Assembly (NCBI GenBank): GCA_037446395.1
Contig: JBBIIP010000016.1
Span: 5,205 to 69,204, forward strand
Source of the DNA: JAAYJT01 sp037446395
Lineage (GTDB): Bacteria > Bacteroidota > Bacteroidia > Bacteroidales > JAAYJT01
Reading direction: 5' to 3'
DNA: 64,000 nt
This document shows, in pieces, positions 52,893 through 61,863 of this stretch. A program made the translations under genes and the position numbers. The stretch's first letter is position 1. Every line of letters starts with the position of its first letter. The notes beneath the pieces were generated by a model. It saw only the letters and a program-made list of their open reading frames with translations. It made no database searches and had not been told where the DNA came from.

Positions 52893-53774
52893 ATGAGTTC
52901 AGCCCAGAGAAAATGCAGAGTAGCGGCCTTGTTGACTTGCCATAACCGTAAGGCGTTGACGCTTGCATGCCTCGAATCCTTGTTCGAGGCGGAGAGGTCG
53001 TATGCTTCGGCCATTGATCTGAAGGTTTTTTTGGTAGATGATGGATCAACAGACGGAACCGCGGGGGCTATAGAGGAAAGATTTAGCCATGTCAGGATAA
53101 TTCCGGGTACCGGCGGCCTTTTTTGGGCTGGCGGTATGCGACTAGCATGGAATACGGCCAGATCAGAGGTATTTGATTACTACCTTTTGCTAAATGACGA
53201 TACCAGGGTGTTTCCAAATCTTTTCGATGAATTGTTTGCCGCTCAAAAATACTCGCATGATACTTGGGGGCAGGAAGGCATCATTGTTGGTTCTACGATG
53301 GATCCTGCGACAGGAGAATTGTCGTATGGCGGAGCGGTGATTACCAACAGATTTTGGATCAAATATTCATTCCTCCCTCCTGATGGAAGCTTTCAAAGTT
53401 GCGATCTAGGCAATGCCAACATTATGTTTGTTCATAGCCGGGTAGTTGCCAAAATTGGAATTTTACCCTTGGGATACATTCACTACGGTGCTGATTATGA
53501 TTATACCCTTTTGGCTGTGAAAAAAAAAATACCTGTTGTGGTTGCTCCCGCTTTTCTAGGGTATTGCATCGATGATCATCCTGATAGATATGATAAATTC
53601 AAACAAATGAGCCTTAGGGAGAGGATTAAGTTCTATTTCAGTCCCAAAGGTTTTGCATTCGATGACCACCTTAGGCTGAGATACAGGCATTTCCCTTTCA
53701 GGTTACCCTTTGTAATTGCTTCGGTATTCATAAAGATTCTGACAGGTAAATTAAATTTAATTAAAAGGAAATGA
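52893..53774 (+). CDS. Glycosyltransferase family 2 protein
   Basis: This 293-residue GT-A protein has VAALLTCHNRKALTLACLES at the start, VFLVDDGSTDGTAGAIEERF near residue 45 and the DxD-like LLLNDDTRVFPNLFDE near 100, followed by GNANIMFVHSRVVAKIGILP. It resembles rhamnosyltransferase-like GT2 members (WbbL type). The acceptor is unknown. The reading frame and spacing show it is co-transcribed with the preceding GT4 gene. Confidence 0.9.
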   Translation: MSSAQRKCRVAALLTCHNRKALTLACLESLFEAERSYASAIDLKVFLVDDGSTDGTAGAIEERFSHVRIIPGTGGLFWAGGMRLAWNTARSEVFDYYLLLNDDTRVFPNLFDELFAAQKYSHDTWGQEGIIVGSTMDPATGELSYGGAVITNRFWIKYSFLPPDGSFQSCDLGNANIMFVHSRVVAKIGILPLGYIHYGADYDYTLLAVKKKIPVVVAPAFLGYCIDDHPDRYDKFKQMSLRERIKFYFSPKGFAFDDHLRLRYRHFPFRLPFVIASVFIKILTGKLNLIKRK

Positions 53775-53885
53775 ATGATCTGGCAAACCAGTGTTCACAA
53801 TGCCGACCTATTCTTTTCGGCGAAATCAATAATGGCTTTAAATTGAAACCTCAAAGTAATTTCGAGCTTGGTTCGATATCTTAAA

Positions 53886-53893
53886 TATTTTTG
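53886..53893 (+). promoter_or_regulatory. Candidate -7 element (TATTTTTG) before a GT2 gene
   Basis: TATTTTTG fits TAnnTTTG, 33 bp before the start at 53926, in the 150-bp gap that separates two groups of glycosyltransferase genes. A TTCG lies 21 bp upstream, one base from TTTG. This suggests an internal promoter. Confidence 0.3.
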
Positions 53894-53925
53894 CACTGAG
53901 TTATCAATTATTTTCAGGATAAATT

Positions 53926-54909
53926 ATGAATAATAACGGTCTTCACTTTTCAGTAGTCATTCCATTATACAATAAGAAATGGTCGGTGATGAAATCAGTG
54001 GAGTCAGTCCTGATGCAGACTTGCCGGAACCTAGAACTTATAGTTGTTGATGATGGCTCAAATGATGGCAGCGCAGAAACCGTACAGAATATTCCGGATG
54101 GGCGTATCCGGCTCATAAGGCAGTCAAATGCCGGAGTTTCTGCTGCACGCAACCGGGGTATAGAAGAAGCAAAATACAATCATATTGCGTTACTTGATGC
54201 AGATGATTTCTGGGAACCCCAATTATTAGATGAAATGGCAGGATTAATACGGGACTTTCCTGAGGCTGGTTTGTATGGATGTGCATTCGACCGGATATAT
54301 CATCAGAAACCAATCTCAGTAAATTTTTTCCTACCCAAACTCCACAGAAATTATATTGACGAATATTTTGATCAGGCCAGTAAGCATCATCTTTTCTGGT
54401 CATCAGCAGTAGTGATTAATAAAGATATACTGCTGCCTGAAATTAAATTTGACCCCAAGATTGCCATTGGTGAAGACCTTGATTTTTGGTTCAGGATAGC
54501 TTTGCATCATAGAGTTGTGTTTTATAACAAAGTACTGGCTCATTATAATGAAGATGCCGATAACCGTGCCATGCGTAAGAGGCATGCATATGCAAAGAGC
54601 ATTCATTGCTATCTGGGGAAATACCTGGAAACAGAAACCCACAATGAATCATTCAGAATATTTATCAATCAGTTCAGGATCAGGAAATTACCTGAAGTTA
54701 AAATTATTTTTGGTGCTAGACCGGAAGAAATCAAAAAGTATCGCGCATTGATAGATGTGAAAGGGCAGCCTTTAGTAAATAAAATCTATTTGCACCTTCC
54801 CCTACCACTGATTAAATTGATGCTTAAAAGCCGAGAACGTATTCGCAACACGAAGTATTGGTTTTCTCGGGTAGCAGAGCAATTTTATTCAAAGAAGAGT
54901 TCTGGCTAG
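53926..54909 (+). CDS. Glycosyltransferase family 2 protein
   Basis: This 327-residue protein has the classic GT2 features: FSVVIPLYNKKWSVMKSVES, LIVVDDGSNDGSAETVQ near residue 40, GVSAARNRGIEEAKYNHIAL and the DxD region LLDADDFWEPQLLDEM near 90. Later, IGEDLDFWFRIALHH carries the acidic ED motif. It transfers one sugar of the polysaccharide repeat; specificity is unknown. It ends 1 bp before the next gene. Confidence 0.92.
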   Translation: MNNNGLHFSVVIPLYNKKWSVMKSVESVLMQTCRNLELIVVDDGSNDGSAETVQNIPDGRIRLIRQSNAGVSAARNRGIEEAKYNHIALLDADDFWEPQLLDEMAGLIRDFPEAGLYGCAFDRIYHQKPISVNFFLPKLHRNYIDEYFDQASKHHLFWSSAVVINKDILLPEIKFDPKIAIGEDLDFWFRIALHHRVVFYNKVLAHYNEDADNRAMRKRHAYAKSIHCYLGKYLETETHNESFRIFINQFRIRKLPEVKIIFGARPEEIKKYRALIDVKGQPLVNKIYLHLPLPLIKLMLKSRERIRNTKYWFSRVAEQFYSKKSSG

Positions 54910-54910
54910 T

Positions 54911-55798
54911 ATGAAAATCTGCATTATTCATCAGGGTAAGGCCTACCTGCCTGAAACGAAGGTTTATACAGACTATCTTGGCGGCAAAGGGATAGAGGCA
55001 GAAATATTTACCTCAGGATCCGGTTGTCCGGATGCCGATATCTTCATATGTTTCATGGGCTTTGACCCTATTTGGGCCCGGCAGGCAATATTTGATAAAA
55101 AGAAAATTATTCATGAATATGTAAGCCTTTCAACCCCCCCTTTTGCCAGGTGTAAGGATTATTTGAAAAAACACCTGAATAAACAACCTGCCGGACGCAT
55201 CTATCTTAATGAAGAGGTTAGAAAGCGCCTCGCATTCAGCGATAGCATCCCATGGATTTACAGAGAAATGGGTGTCAATCGGTCATTTTTTCAACAACCG
55301 ACTTCTAAACCTGAGTTCGACCTTGTATATGCCGGTGCAGACCGTTCCGGTTTGAGGCAGACAATCAGACATTTAGCAGGTCTAGGTATAAAAATCCTGC
55401 TCATTGGCGAATTCACTTTAGATTTTAGAGGATTTGTTAATATTCCCGGGTACGTATTTTTTACAGGCAGAGTAGGCTACTATGAAATACCAGCTCTGTA
55501 TTATAAGTGTCGGACTGGACTAAACTACACCCCTGACAAGTATCCGTATAATATACAAACCAGTACGAAAACTCTTGAATACTGTGCAGCCGGCTTAGGG
55601 GTAGTCTCGAATCGGTATGCATGGATCGAAAATTTTGCTGTATCACGAAATGCACGATTATTTTGGCTCGAGGATTTAAAGGCAAAGGAGCAGCTCGATG
55701 CCTTTAGGTTTCGTATTCCCGATTTAAGTGATCTGGAATGGAACCAGGTGCTTGACCGGGCAGGGATAATACCCTTTTTACATTCGTTGTTGGAATAA
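54911..55798 (+). CDS. Putative glycosyltransferase (short GT-B like)
   Basis: This 295-residue protein starts MKICIIHQGKAYLPETKVYT and has a C-terminal part with LLIGEFTLDFRGFVN, VFFTGRVGYYEIPALYYKC and the donor-site-like TSTKTLEYCAAGLGVVSNRY (K-x2-EY-AAG). This resembles the end of a GT4-like Rossmann domain; the N-terminal domain is short. A glycosyltransferase is the best guess given the neighbours. The ATG follows the stop of the preceding gene by 1 bp. Confidence 0.7.
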   Translation: MKICIIHQGKAYLPETKVYTDYLGGKGIEAEIFTSGSGCPDADIFICFMGFDPIWARQAIFDKKKIIHEYVSLSTPPFARCKDYLKKHLNKQPAGRIYLNEEVRKRLAFSDSIPWIYREMGVNRSFFQQPTSKPEFDLVYAGADRSGLRQTIRHLAGLGIKILLIGEFTLDFRGFVNIPGYVFFTGRVGYYEIPALYYKCRTGLNYTPDKYPYNIQTSTKTLEYCAAGLGVVSNRYAWIENFAVSRNARLFWLEDLKAKEQLDAFRFRIPDLSDLEWNQVLDRAGIIPFLHSLLE

Positions 55799-55843
55799 AC
55801 GGTTTGACGTGTACTTAAAGTCAATGATTAATGTTTTATTTCT

Positions 55844-57001
55844 ATGAACATTTCTCCTATGAAAAAGATTATTCTTTCATCCAACATGCTCTGGACAATC
55901 ACGCAATTCAGGTTAGGATTGATAAAAGCGTTGGTAAAAGCCGGATATGAAGTAGTTTGCATTGCCAACACCGACAATTTCTCTGATATTTCAGAAAAGA
56001 AAGTTGAAGATGCCGGCGCGAGATTCTCGAGGGTGGAACTGAACCGCAAAGGCATTAATCCCATACAGGATATCAGGTATCTTTTTGGGTTAATTAATAA
56101 TTTCAGAAAAGAACGCCCTGCCCTGGTCATTAATTATTCAATAAAACCGATTATTTATGGCTCAATGGCTGCCTGGTTGTGCAAGGTTCCATCTTTGGCC
56201 GTAACTACCGGCCTTGGGTTTTCTTTTATCAGCAATAACCTGCTAACCCGCACAACAAGGTTTCTATATAAGTTAGGTCTTCTTTTCACGAAAAAGGTGT
56301 ATTTCTTGAATGCCGAAGATCGCGATATTTTCCTCAAACATAAATTGGTAAAAGCAAGCAAAACTGCTCTCCTGCCAAGCGAAGGGGTTGATACTGATTA
56401 CTATCATCCTGTGCCACAGCCATCAGAAAAAAATGACTTTTCGTTTATATTGATTGCCAGGCTTCTTTGGGAAAAAGGAATTGGTGAATATGTTGAATCT
56501 GCCAGATTAATCAGAGCCAACGAGAATATCCGCACCCGTTTTCGTTTGGCAGGATATATAGATACGGATAATCCCGGAGCCATCAGCCGTGAACAGATTC
56601 AGCAATGGGTTGACGAAGGAATAATCATTTACGAAGGTACAACCGACGACGTCAGGCCGTTACTCATCAGTTCGGATTGCCTGGTGCTGCCTTCTTATTA
56701 TCGCGAAGGAGTTCCCCGCACGCTTCTCGAAGCCGCTGCAATGCAACTACCCCTCATTGCCAGTAATAATGTTGGCTGCCGCGAGGTAGTAGATCATGGC
56801 ATCAATGGATTGATGTGCGAACCCAGAAACCACCTCGACCTATCTGAGAAAATGGCAATGATGATTCATCTGACTTCGGCCGAAAGGGAAAAGATGGGGA
56901 AGGCAGGGCGCCAGAAAGTGATGGCGCAATTTGATGAGAAAATTGTGATTGATATCTACTTCAGGGAGATCGAACGAATCTTGGGCACCCATAAAAGTTA
57001 G
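55844..57001 (+). CDS. Glycosyltransferase family 4 protein (PglA/WcaA-like)
   Basis: This 385-residue GT-B protein has LVINYSIKPIIYGSMAAW (acceptor domain) and, in the donor domain, FSFILIARLLWEKGIGEYVE near residue 205 and the E-x7-E motif in YREGVPRTLLEAAAMQLPLI near 285, then NNVGCREVVDHGINGLM. It resembles transferases adding the second sugar to a lipid-linked HexNAc, such as PglA. Start could be ATG at 55844 or the fifth codon later (55859). It is convergent with the GT2 gene on the opposite strand. Confidence 0.9.
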   Translation: MNISPMKKIILSSNMLWTITQFRLGLIKALVKAGYEVVCIANTDNFSDISEKKVEDAGARFSRVELNRKGINPIQDIRYLFGLINNFRKERPALVINYSIKPIIYGSMAAWLCKVPSLAVTTGLGFSFISNNLLTRTTRFLYKLGLLFTKKVYFLNAEDRDIFLKHKLVKASKTALLPSEGVDTDYYHPVPQPSEKNDFSFILIARLLWEKGIGEYVESARLIRANENIRTRFRLAGYIDTDNPGAISREQIQQWVDEGIIIYEGTTDDVRPLLISSDCLVLPSYYREGVPRTLLEAAAMQLPLIASNNVGCREVVDHGINGLMCEPRNHLDLSEKMAMMIHLTSAEREKMGKAGRQKVMAQFDEKIVIDIYFREIERILGTHKS

Positions 57002-57096
57002 AAACAAAAAAGCCTGTTCCATCTATCTTTTAGGAGTACAATAATGGTCATTGATCGGAATATGTTTGTAAGATCAAAGAGGGTAAGGTTTCGAAT

Positions 57097-57987
57097 TCAA
57101 TCAAATAATCGCCGATAATTGTTCAGCTCATTGAGTTTAGATTCCTTCAATTTCCTGAAGGCAGAGAGTTGTCGGGCTGTTTTGATTGTTTTAAGTTTTT
57201 CAACAAAAAAGTAAACCAATTTGCGAATAGCGGGTGGAAGGGTAGCGACGATTAAATTGTAGAGGCGATGTTTTTTCCAAAAACTGGTCAGTTTTGCCAC
57301 ACCGGGATATTTATCCATTTTTGCAAAAAGTTCAATCGCGTTTTGGTAGCGTTTAGCCATGATAACACTGTCTCGCTTGCCCGATAGTGTATCGGGATTA
57401 GAGTTCATGATAGTCAGAATCTCATCAATATACACCAATTTTGAAGGGTCCAGCCTGCCTTCTGCGATGGCTATCTCGAGTCTGGCAGCGATGATTCCGT
57501 CTTCGATACCCAAGTACTTATTATCTTCTTCTGGCAAAGGAAAAAGAAGGCTTGCGCAACTACCACTAAAGGCCAAACAAGACAGATTTGATAGATGTAG
57601 TTTGGTAAATTTTCGTTTTTTCTCATCATAAATGATGGCGGCACAAATGCAAATATTTGCCCCATGGCTTAAGGCTGAAGTTTGTATTTCTAGTTTTTTG
57701 GGCAGCCAGATATCATCGTGCTCCAGGATATAAATATATTCTCCTTTGGCTTCTTTAATGCCACAATTTAATGCTGCTGCTAATCCAAGGTTTTTTGGTT
57801 GGTCAATCAGGCGAATACGATCATTCTGATCGGAAAAGCTTTGCACTACTTTAACTGTATGGTCTTGTGAACCATCATTAACAACCATTACCTCCCAATC
57901 AGAAAAAGTCTGCCTGAGCACGCTGGGCAGAGAGTATCTCCTCAAAGCTTCGGCATTGTTATAGGTTGGCAGGATAATTGAGACCAT
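57097..57987 (-). CDS. Glycosyltransferase family 2 protein, reversed orientation
   Basis: This 296-residue GT-A protein has MVSIILPTYNNAEALRRYSL, VMVVNDGSQDHTVKVVQSF near residue 34, GLAAALNCGIKEAKGEYIYI and DDIWLPKKLEIQ near 91. It is the only gene of the locus transcribed against the others, inserted between GT4 and the nucleotide-sugar dehydrogenase. The tail after 220 is basic and helical (LNELNNYRRLF), perhaps membrane-associating. Specificity is unknown. Confidence 0.9.
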   Translation of the reverse strand: MVSIILPTYNNAEALRRYSLPSVLRQTFSDWEVMVVNDGSQDHTVKVVQSFSDQNDRIRLIDQPKNLGLAAALNCGIKEAKGEYIYILEHDDIWLPKKLEIQTSALSHGANICICAAIIYDEKKRKFTKLHLSNLSCLAFSGSCASLLFPLPEEDNKYLGIEDGIIAARLEIAIAEGRLDPSKLVYIDEILTIMNSNPDTLSGKRDSVIMAKRYQNAIELFAKMDKYPGVAKLTSFWKKHRLYNLIVATLPPAIRKLVYFFVEKLKTIKTARQLSAFRKLKESKLNELNNYRRLFD

Positions 57988-58420
57988 AAAAAATTATTTG
58001 ATCATTGAAGCCATGTTTTATTGAACAAAACATAATCAAAGTTTTATTATTGATCAGTATAGAGTATCAGCGGGCTTCAAAAGAATTTGTTTACTAGCTT
58101 TTAGACAAAAGTAGGCATTTCTTTTGAAATTATATTTCGTGCGCCGTGATTGTATAAAGCCTACTTAGCTTTTGATGCTGTAATTCCAAATCAGATGCTT
58201 TGCCAGTCGACGGAAAGTAACAAGAAGTCCTTCATCCCCCGGAGTTTGTATTGCGTACAGGCACTTTCCACACATTCCTCAATGATATTTGACCTGGCCT
58301 CGTTAAGGTTAAAAAACAGGTGCAATGATTGTGCCCAAACCGGACAGTGGCTCCAAATGAATCATTGCCGGTGGAGGCCTTAATAAACATCCATATCTTT
58401 GTGCAAAACTTTTCTTGTCC
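57988..58420. other. Intergenic region of about 430 bp flanking the reversed GT2 gene
   Basis: I see no supported gene here. On the minus strand a short stretch reads NEARSNIIEECVESACTQYK and then LRGMKDFLLLSVDWQS before a stop, which could be the relic of a gene but matches nothing I recognise. The region also has to hold the promoters of the divergent genes. Confidence 0.45.
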
Positions 58421-59920
58421 ATGACTTCAAAATACTCAATCAATCCAGATACAAATAGACAATATTTGATCCCCTCCATCATTGACGACAGAAAAAATAT
58501 TGACAATTTCCTCAGCCGCTTTCCGAACCGGAAAGTGGTGGTGGTGCAGGGCCTGGGTTTTGTTGGCGCAGTCATGTCAATAGTATGTGCCAACGCAGAG
58601 GGCGAAGATTATGCCGTCGTAGGGATAGACCTTCCGACTCCCGGCTCTTACTGGAAGATATGCGAAATCAATGCAGGCAAATTTCCAATCCGAAGCAGTG
58701 ACCCCAACGTGGATATCTACTTTGAGAAAGCCAGCAGGCAGGGAAATTTATATGCCACCTGCGACCCATATGCCTACAGCAAGGCCGATATTATAATAGT
58801 GGACATAAACCTTGATGTTGACAAAACCAACGGTGATATCAACGAACTGGTGCATTATGACGTTGACCTGGGGGGCTTTCGTAATGCAATGGAATCCATT
58901 GGGAAGCAGTGCAGGGAAGATGTGCTGGTGATTGTCGAAAGCACCGTTCCCCCAGGCACCTGCCAGCAAATTGTGTTTCCGGAAATAAGTAAGTGTCTGG
59001 CCGAAAGAGGCTTGGCCAACGATAAATTATTGGTTGGACATTCGTACGAGCGAGTGATGCCAGGTCCCGATTACATTGATTCGATCAGAAACTTCTATCG
59101 CGTATATTCGGGCATTGACAAGCCAAGCGCCCTGGCAACCGAACAATTCCTCAGAACCATTATCTCTACCGATAAATATCCCCTCACCCGACTTTGCAAC
59201 ACCAATGCCACAGAGATGGCCAAGGTGCTCGAAAATTCCTATCGGGCAATGAATATAGCCTTCATCGTTGAGTGGTCGCGCTTCGCCGAAGAAGCAGGGG
59301 TCAATCTATATGAAGTGGTGAACGCCATCCGGATGCGACCTACCCATTCCAACATCATGTTTCCGGGAATCGGAGTCGGAGGGTATTGCCTGACCAAGGA
59401 CGCTTTGTTGGCTTCATGGTCGCGGGTGAATATGTTTAAAGGGGAAAATATACTGGAGCAGAGCGAAAAAGGCATTGCAATAAACGACCTGATGCCCTGG
59501 TATGCATTCAACTTCATAAAAAAGCAAATCGGAGTGAAGCTTCAGGAGAAAAAAGTGTTGATACTCGGTGTGTCTTACCGCAGCGATGTTGCCGATACAC
59601 GCTATAGTCCGGTTGAATATCTTTATAATTTCTTGATTAAGGAGCAGGCTCAGGTAAGCCTGCACGATCCTTATGTCGGGTTTTGGCCGGAATTGAACCA
59701 GGAGGTAGCCAAGGACCTTGGCGAGGTAATGGGAAAGGAAATTGAAATTCTTGTTTTTTCTACATCGCATAGCGAATATCGCCATGACAATCAAATATTT
59801 CATTACATAAATTCGAATCCAGATACCTGGGTTTTTGATTTAGTCGGAGTGGTTCCGGATGAATTTATCAGGAATTCCCGCAACAAACGCATCAGGGTAC
59901 TGGGCAGGGGCGACCTATGA
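58421..59920 (+). CDS. Nucleotide-sugar dehydrogenase (UDP-glucose/UDP-ManNAc DH family)
   Basis: This protein of about 499 residues has a 36-residue N-terminal extension, the NAD loop VVVVQGLGFVGAVMSIV near residue 38, IVDINLDVDKTNGDINE, VESTVPPGTCQQIV near 168, and the catalytic Cys in GVGGYCLTKDALLAS near 325. The C-terminal domain holds LILGVSYRSDVADTRYSP. It oxidises the C6 of a nucleotide sugar to a uronate. With wecB in the locus UDP-ManNAc is a candidate substrate, but UDP-Glc or UDP-GlcNAc cannot be excluded. The ATG at 58421 is preferred over a TTG 6 bp upstream. Confidence 0.88.
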   Translation: MTSKYSINPDTNRQYLIPSIIDDRKNIDNFLSRFPNRKVVVVQGLGFVGAVMSIVCANAEGEDYAVVGIDLPTPGSYWKICEINAGKFPIRSSDPNVDIYFEKASRQGNLYATCDPYAYSKADIIIVDINLDVDKTNGDINELVHYDVDLGGFRNAMESIGKQCREDVLVIVESTVPPGTCQQIVFPEISKCLAERGLANDKLLVGHSYERVMPGPDYIDSIRNFYRVYSGIDKPSALATEQFLRTIISTDKYPLTRLCNTNATEMAKVLENSYRAMNIAFIVEWSRFAEEAGVNLYEVVNAIRMRPTHSNIMFPGIGVGGYCLTKDALLASWSRVNMFKGENILEQSEKGIAINDLMPWYAFNFIKKQIGVKLQEKKVLILGVSYRSDVADTRYSPVEYLYNFLIKEQAQVSLHDPYVGFWPELNQEVAKDLGEVMGKEIEILVFSTSHSEYRHDNQIFHYINSNPDTWVFDLVGVVPDEFIRNSRNKRIRVLGRGDL

Positions 59921-59943
59921 AAGTGAGTTAAAAAGAAACTACT

Positions 59944-60981
59944 ATGACAAAAAAACGCAAAGTGCTTCTGTTAGGTGGTGGGGGGTTTATCGGATTCGCC
60001 ATTGTTAGGTTGCTTGCTGCCCGAGGCAATTATGACATTACGATTGCCGATAATTTTATCCGCAACCAGGACGATGAAGAAACCATGTTGTTTATTTCCG
60101 GAAACCAAATTCGACTGGTAAGAGAAGACTTTACCGATTCAATCCAGTTTGAAAAGCTTGATGAGGCATATGATGATTTTTATATGTTGGCCTCAATGAT
60201 CGGCGTGAACAACACCCTCGAAATGCCGCATGAGATCATCAGGGTTAATACTGCCTTGATATTCAACTCGCTGGAATGGTTAAAGCGCGCAAAGGTGAAA
60301 AACGTGCTGTTTGCATCCACCAGCGAGTGCTACGCAGGCACCACCGACAGGTTTGGATATGCCATTCCTACTCCCGAAGAGGTGCCACTCTGCATTGATC
60401 CCATTGGGCATCCCCGATTCACCTATGCCGTAACAAAAATGCTGGGAGAGTCGGGTTTTTTGACCTATGGTAAAGTATTTGGGTTCAATTGTAAAATCAT
60501 CAGATACAGCAATATTTTTGGCCCGAGAATGGGGTTCAAACACGTAATTCCTCACCTGGTTGAGCGATTTCTTGCAAACGAAAGCCCTTTTCAAATCTAT
60601 GGGGGTGAGCAAACACGGTCATTCTGCTACATTGATGACGGTGCATTGGGTACTATCCTGGCAATGGAAAACGAAAATTCGCCCAACGATATTTTTCATC
60701 TAGGCGCAAAAGAAGAGATAACCATCGAAGAGTTGGTACGAGAAACAGGGAAATATTTCAGCTACCAGGGCGAATATGTTTTTGCCCCTACCTATCCCGG
60801 TTCCGTTGCGCGGCGCTGCCCCGATATCAGCAAGGCAGAACGGTTGCTCGGATTCAACCCAAAGGTAGATTGGCGAATCGGGCTGAAAAGGACTATAGAA
60901 TGGTATGTGGATAACTATCAAAACAAGAATCCAAAAGGCATTAAATATTTTGAAGGCCCCGAAAAGTTTTACAGAGGCTAA
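59944..60981 (+). CDS. NAD-dependent epimerase/dehydratase (extended SDR)
   Basis: This 345-residue protein has the GxxGxxG loop LLLGGGGFIGFAIVRLLAAR, NVLFASTSECYAGT near residue 120, and the YxxxK pair in FTYAVTKMLGESGFLTYG near 155, followed by IIRYSNIFGPRMGFKHVIPH. It is related to UDP-glucuronate/UDP-glucose epimerases and decarboxylases. Lying 23 bp after the dehydrogenase, it may act on the uronate that enzyme makes, for example as an epimerase or decarboxylase; this is inference. Confidence 0.87.
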   Translation: MTKKRKVLLLGGGGFIGFAIVRLLAARGNYDITIADNFIRNQDDEETMLFISGNQIRLVREDFTDSIQFEKLDEAYDDFYMLASMIGVNNTLEMPHEIIRVNTALIFNSLEWLKRAKVKNVLFASTSECYAGTTDRFGYAIPTPEEVPLCIDPIGHPRFTYAVTKMLGESGFLTYGKVFGFNCKIIRYSNIFGPRMGFKHVIPHLVERFLANESPFQIYGGEQTRSFCYIDDGALGTILAMENENSPNDIFHLGAKEEITIEELVRETGKYFSYQGEYVFAPTYPGSVARRCPDISKAERLLGFNPKVDWRIGLKRTIEWYVDNYQNKNPKGIKYFEGPEKFYRG

Positions 60982-61005
60982 TAATTCGACAAGCACACAA
61001 AAAAT

Positions 61006-61683
61006 ATGTATAAGATTTTGAAGCGTTTTCTCGATTTGTTTATAGCGACCATTGCACTGGTTATTTTGTCTCCGCTATTGGTGGCGATAATCTTGGTGTT
61101 GCTTGTTACCGGCGAACATGAAGTTTTTTATCTCCAGGAACGGATCGGCACTCTAAATAAACCATTTAAAATCATCAAGTTTGCGACCATGATCAAAGAT
61201 AGCCCAAATATTGGCACTGGCAGCATTACCCTTCGCAACGATCCTCGGGTGACAAGGGTGGGCCGGTTTTTACGAAGGACAAAAATTAATGAATTACCCC
61301 AGGTTTTCAATGTACTTTTGGGCAATATGTCGCTGGTGGGGCCTCGCCCCCAGATGATGGTAGATTTTATGAAATTTCCGGAGCTGATCAGGCAGTTTAT
61401 TTATAAATCAAAACCGGGTATAACTGGTGTAGGGTCCATCATTTTCAGGGATGAAGAGCGTTTGCTTTCAGCGCATCAGGGCGATCATCACGAATTTTAT
61501 CGCCAACACATAGCTCCCTACAAAGGCGAACTGGAAATCTGGTATCAAAAAAACGCCTCGATTGGCGTTGATCTCTTACTGATGTTCATTACTTTCTGGG
61601 TTGTTGTTTTCCCAAAAAGCAACCTGATCTTTCTGATGTTTAAAAGCTTGCCTCCCCGGCCAGAAAATTTAATTCAACAGTAA
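61006..61683 (+). CDS. Monotopic phosphoglycosyl transferase (PglC/bacterial sugar transferase family) with NE in place of DE
   Basis: This 225-residue protein has the re-entrant membrane helix near its start (FLDLFIATIALVILSPLLVA), FYLQERIGTLNKPFKIIKFA, NDPRVTRVGRFLRRTKIN and LLGNMSLVGPRPQMMVDF. This is the small PglC-like class that transfers a phosphosugar to undecaprenyl phosphate. In PglC the catalytic Asp-Glu dyad lies in the ...DELPQ motif; here it reads INELPQ (Asn95, Glu96). The Asp acts as nucleophile in PglC, so this member may be altered or belong to a variant subgroup. A C-terminal hydrophobic segment follows residue 185. Confidence 0.88.
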   Translation: MYKILKRFLDLFIATIALVILSPLLVAIILVLLVTGEHEVFYLQERIGTLNKPFKIIKFATMIKDSPNIGTGSITLRNDPRVTRVGRFLRRTKINELPQVFNVLLGNMSLVGPRPQMMVDFMKFPELIRQFIYKSKPGITGVGSIIFRDEERLLSAHQGDHHEFYRQHIAPYKGELEIWYQKNASIGVDLLLMFITFWVVVFPKSNLIFLMFKSLPPRPENLIQQ

Positions 61684-61814
61684 TTTTCTCATCGCCTGTT
61701 CCTAACCCTCAATGCGTTTATTCTCAAGGAAATGCAATTCAATTATATGTTGAGAATCTTTGACTGAAACATAGGCGCTGCATTAAGGATGGACATAGGG
61801 TGCGAAGGAATATT

Positions 61815-61822
61815 TATCTTTG
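61815..61822 (+). promoter_or_regulatory. Candidate -7 element (TATCTTTG) before the WecA-like gene
   Basis: TATCTTTG fits TAnnTTTG, about 42 bp before the start at 61864. No TTG is seen at -33, but the 180-bp gap suggests the gene has its own promoter. Confidence 0.35.
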
Positions 61823-61863
61823 GCCCATAAAAGAATACTTTATCTTTAAACTCAGGTTTCGCG

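Noticed and set aside
58150..58383. Plus-strand 77-residue frame before the nucleotide-sugar dehydrogenase
   Set aside because: Non-ATG start and unlikely composition (Cys/Gln/Ser-rich); no family resemblance.
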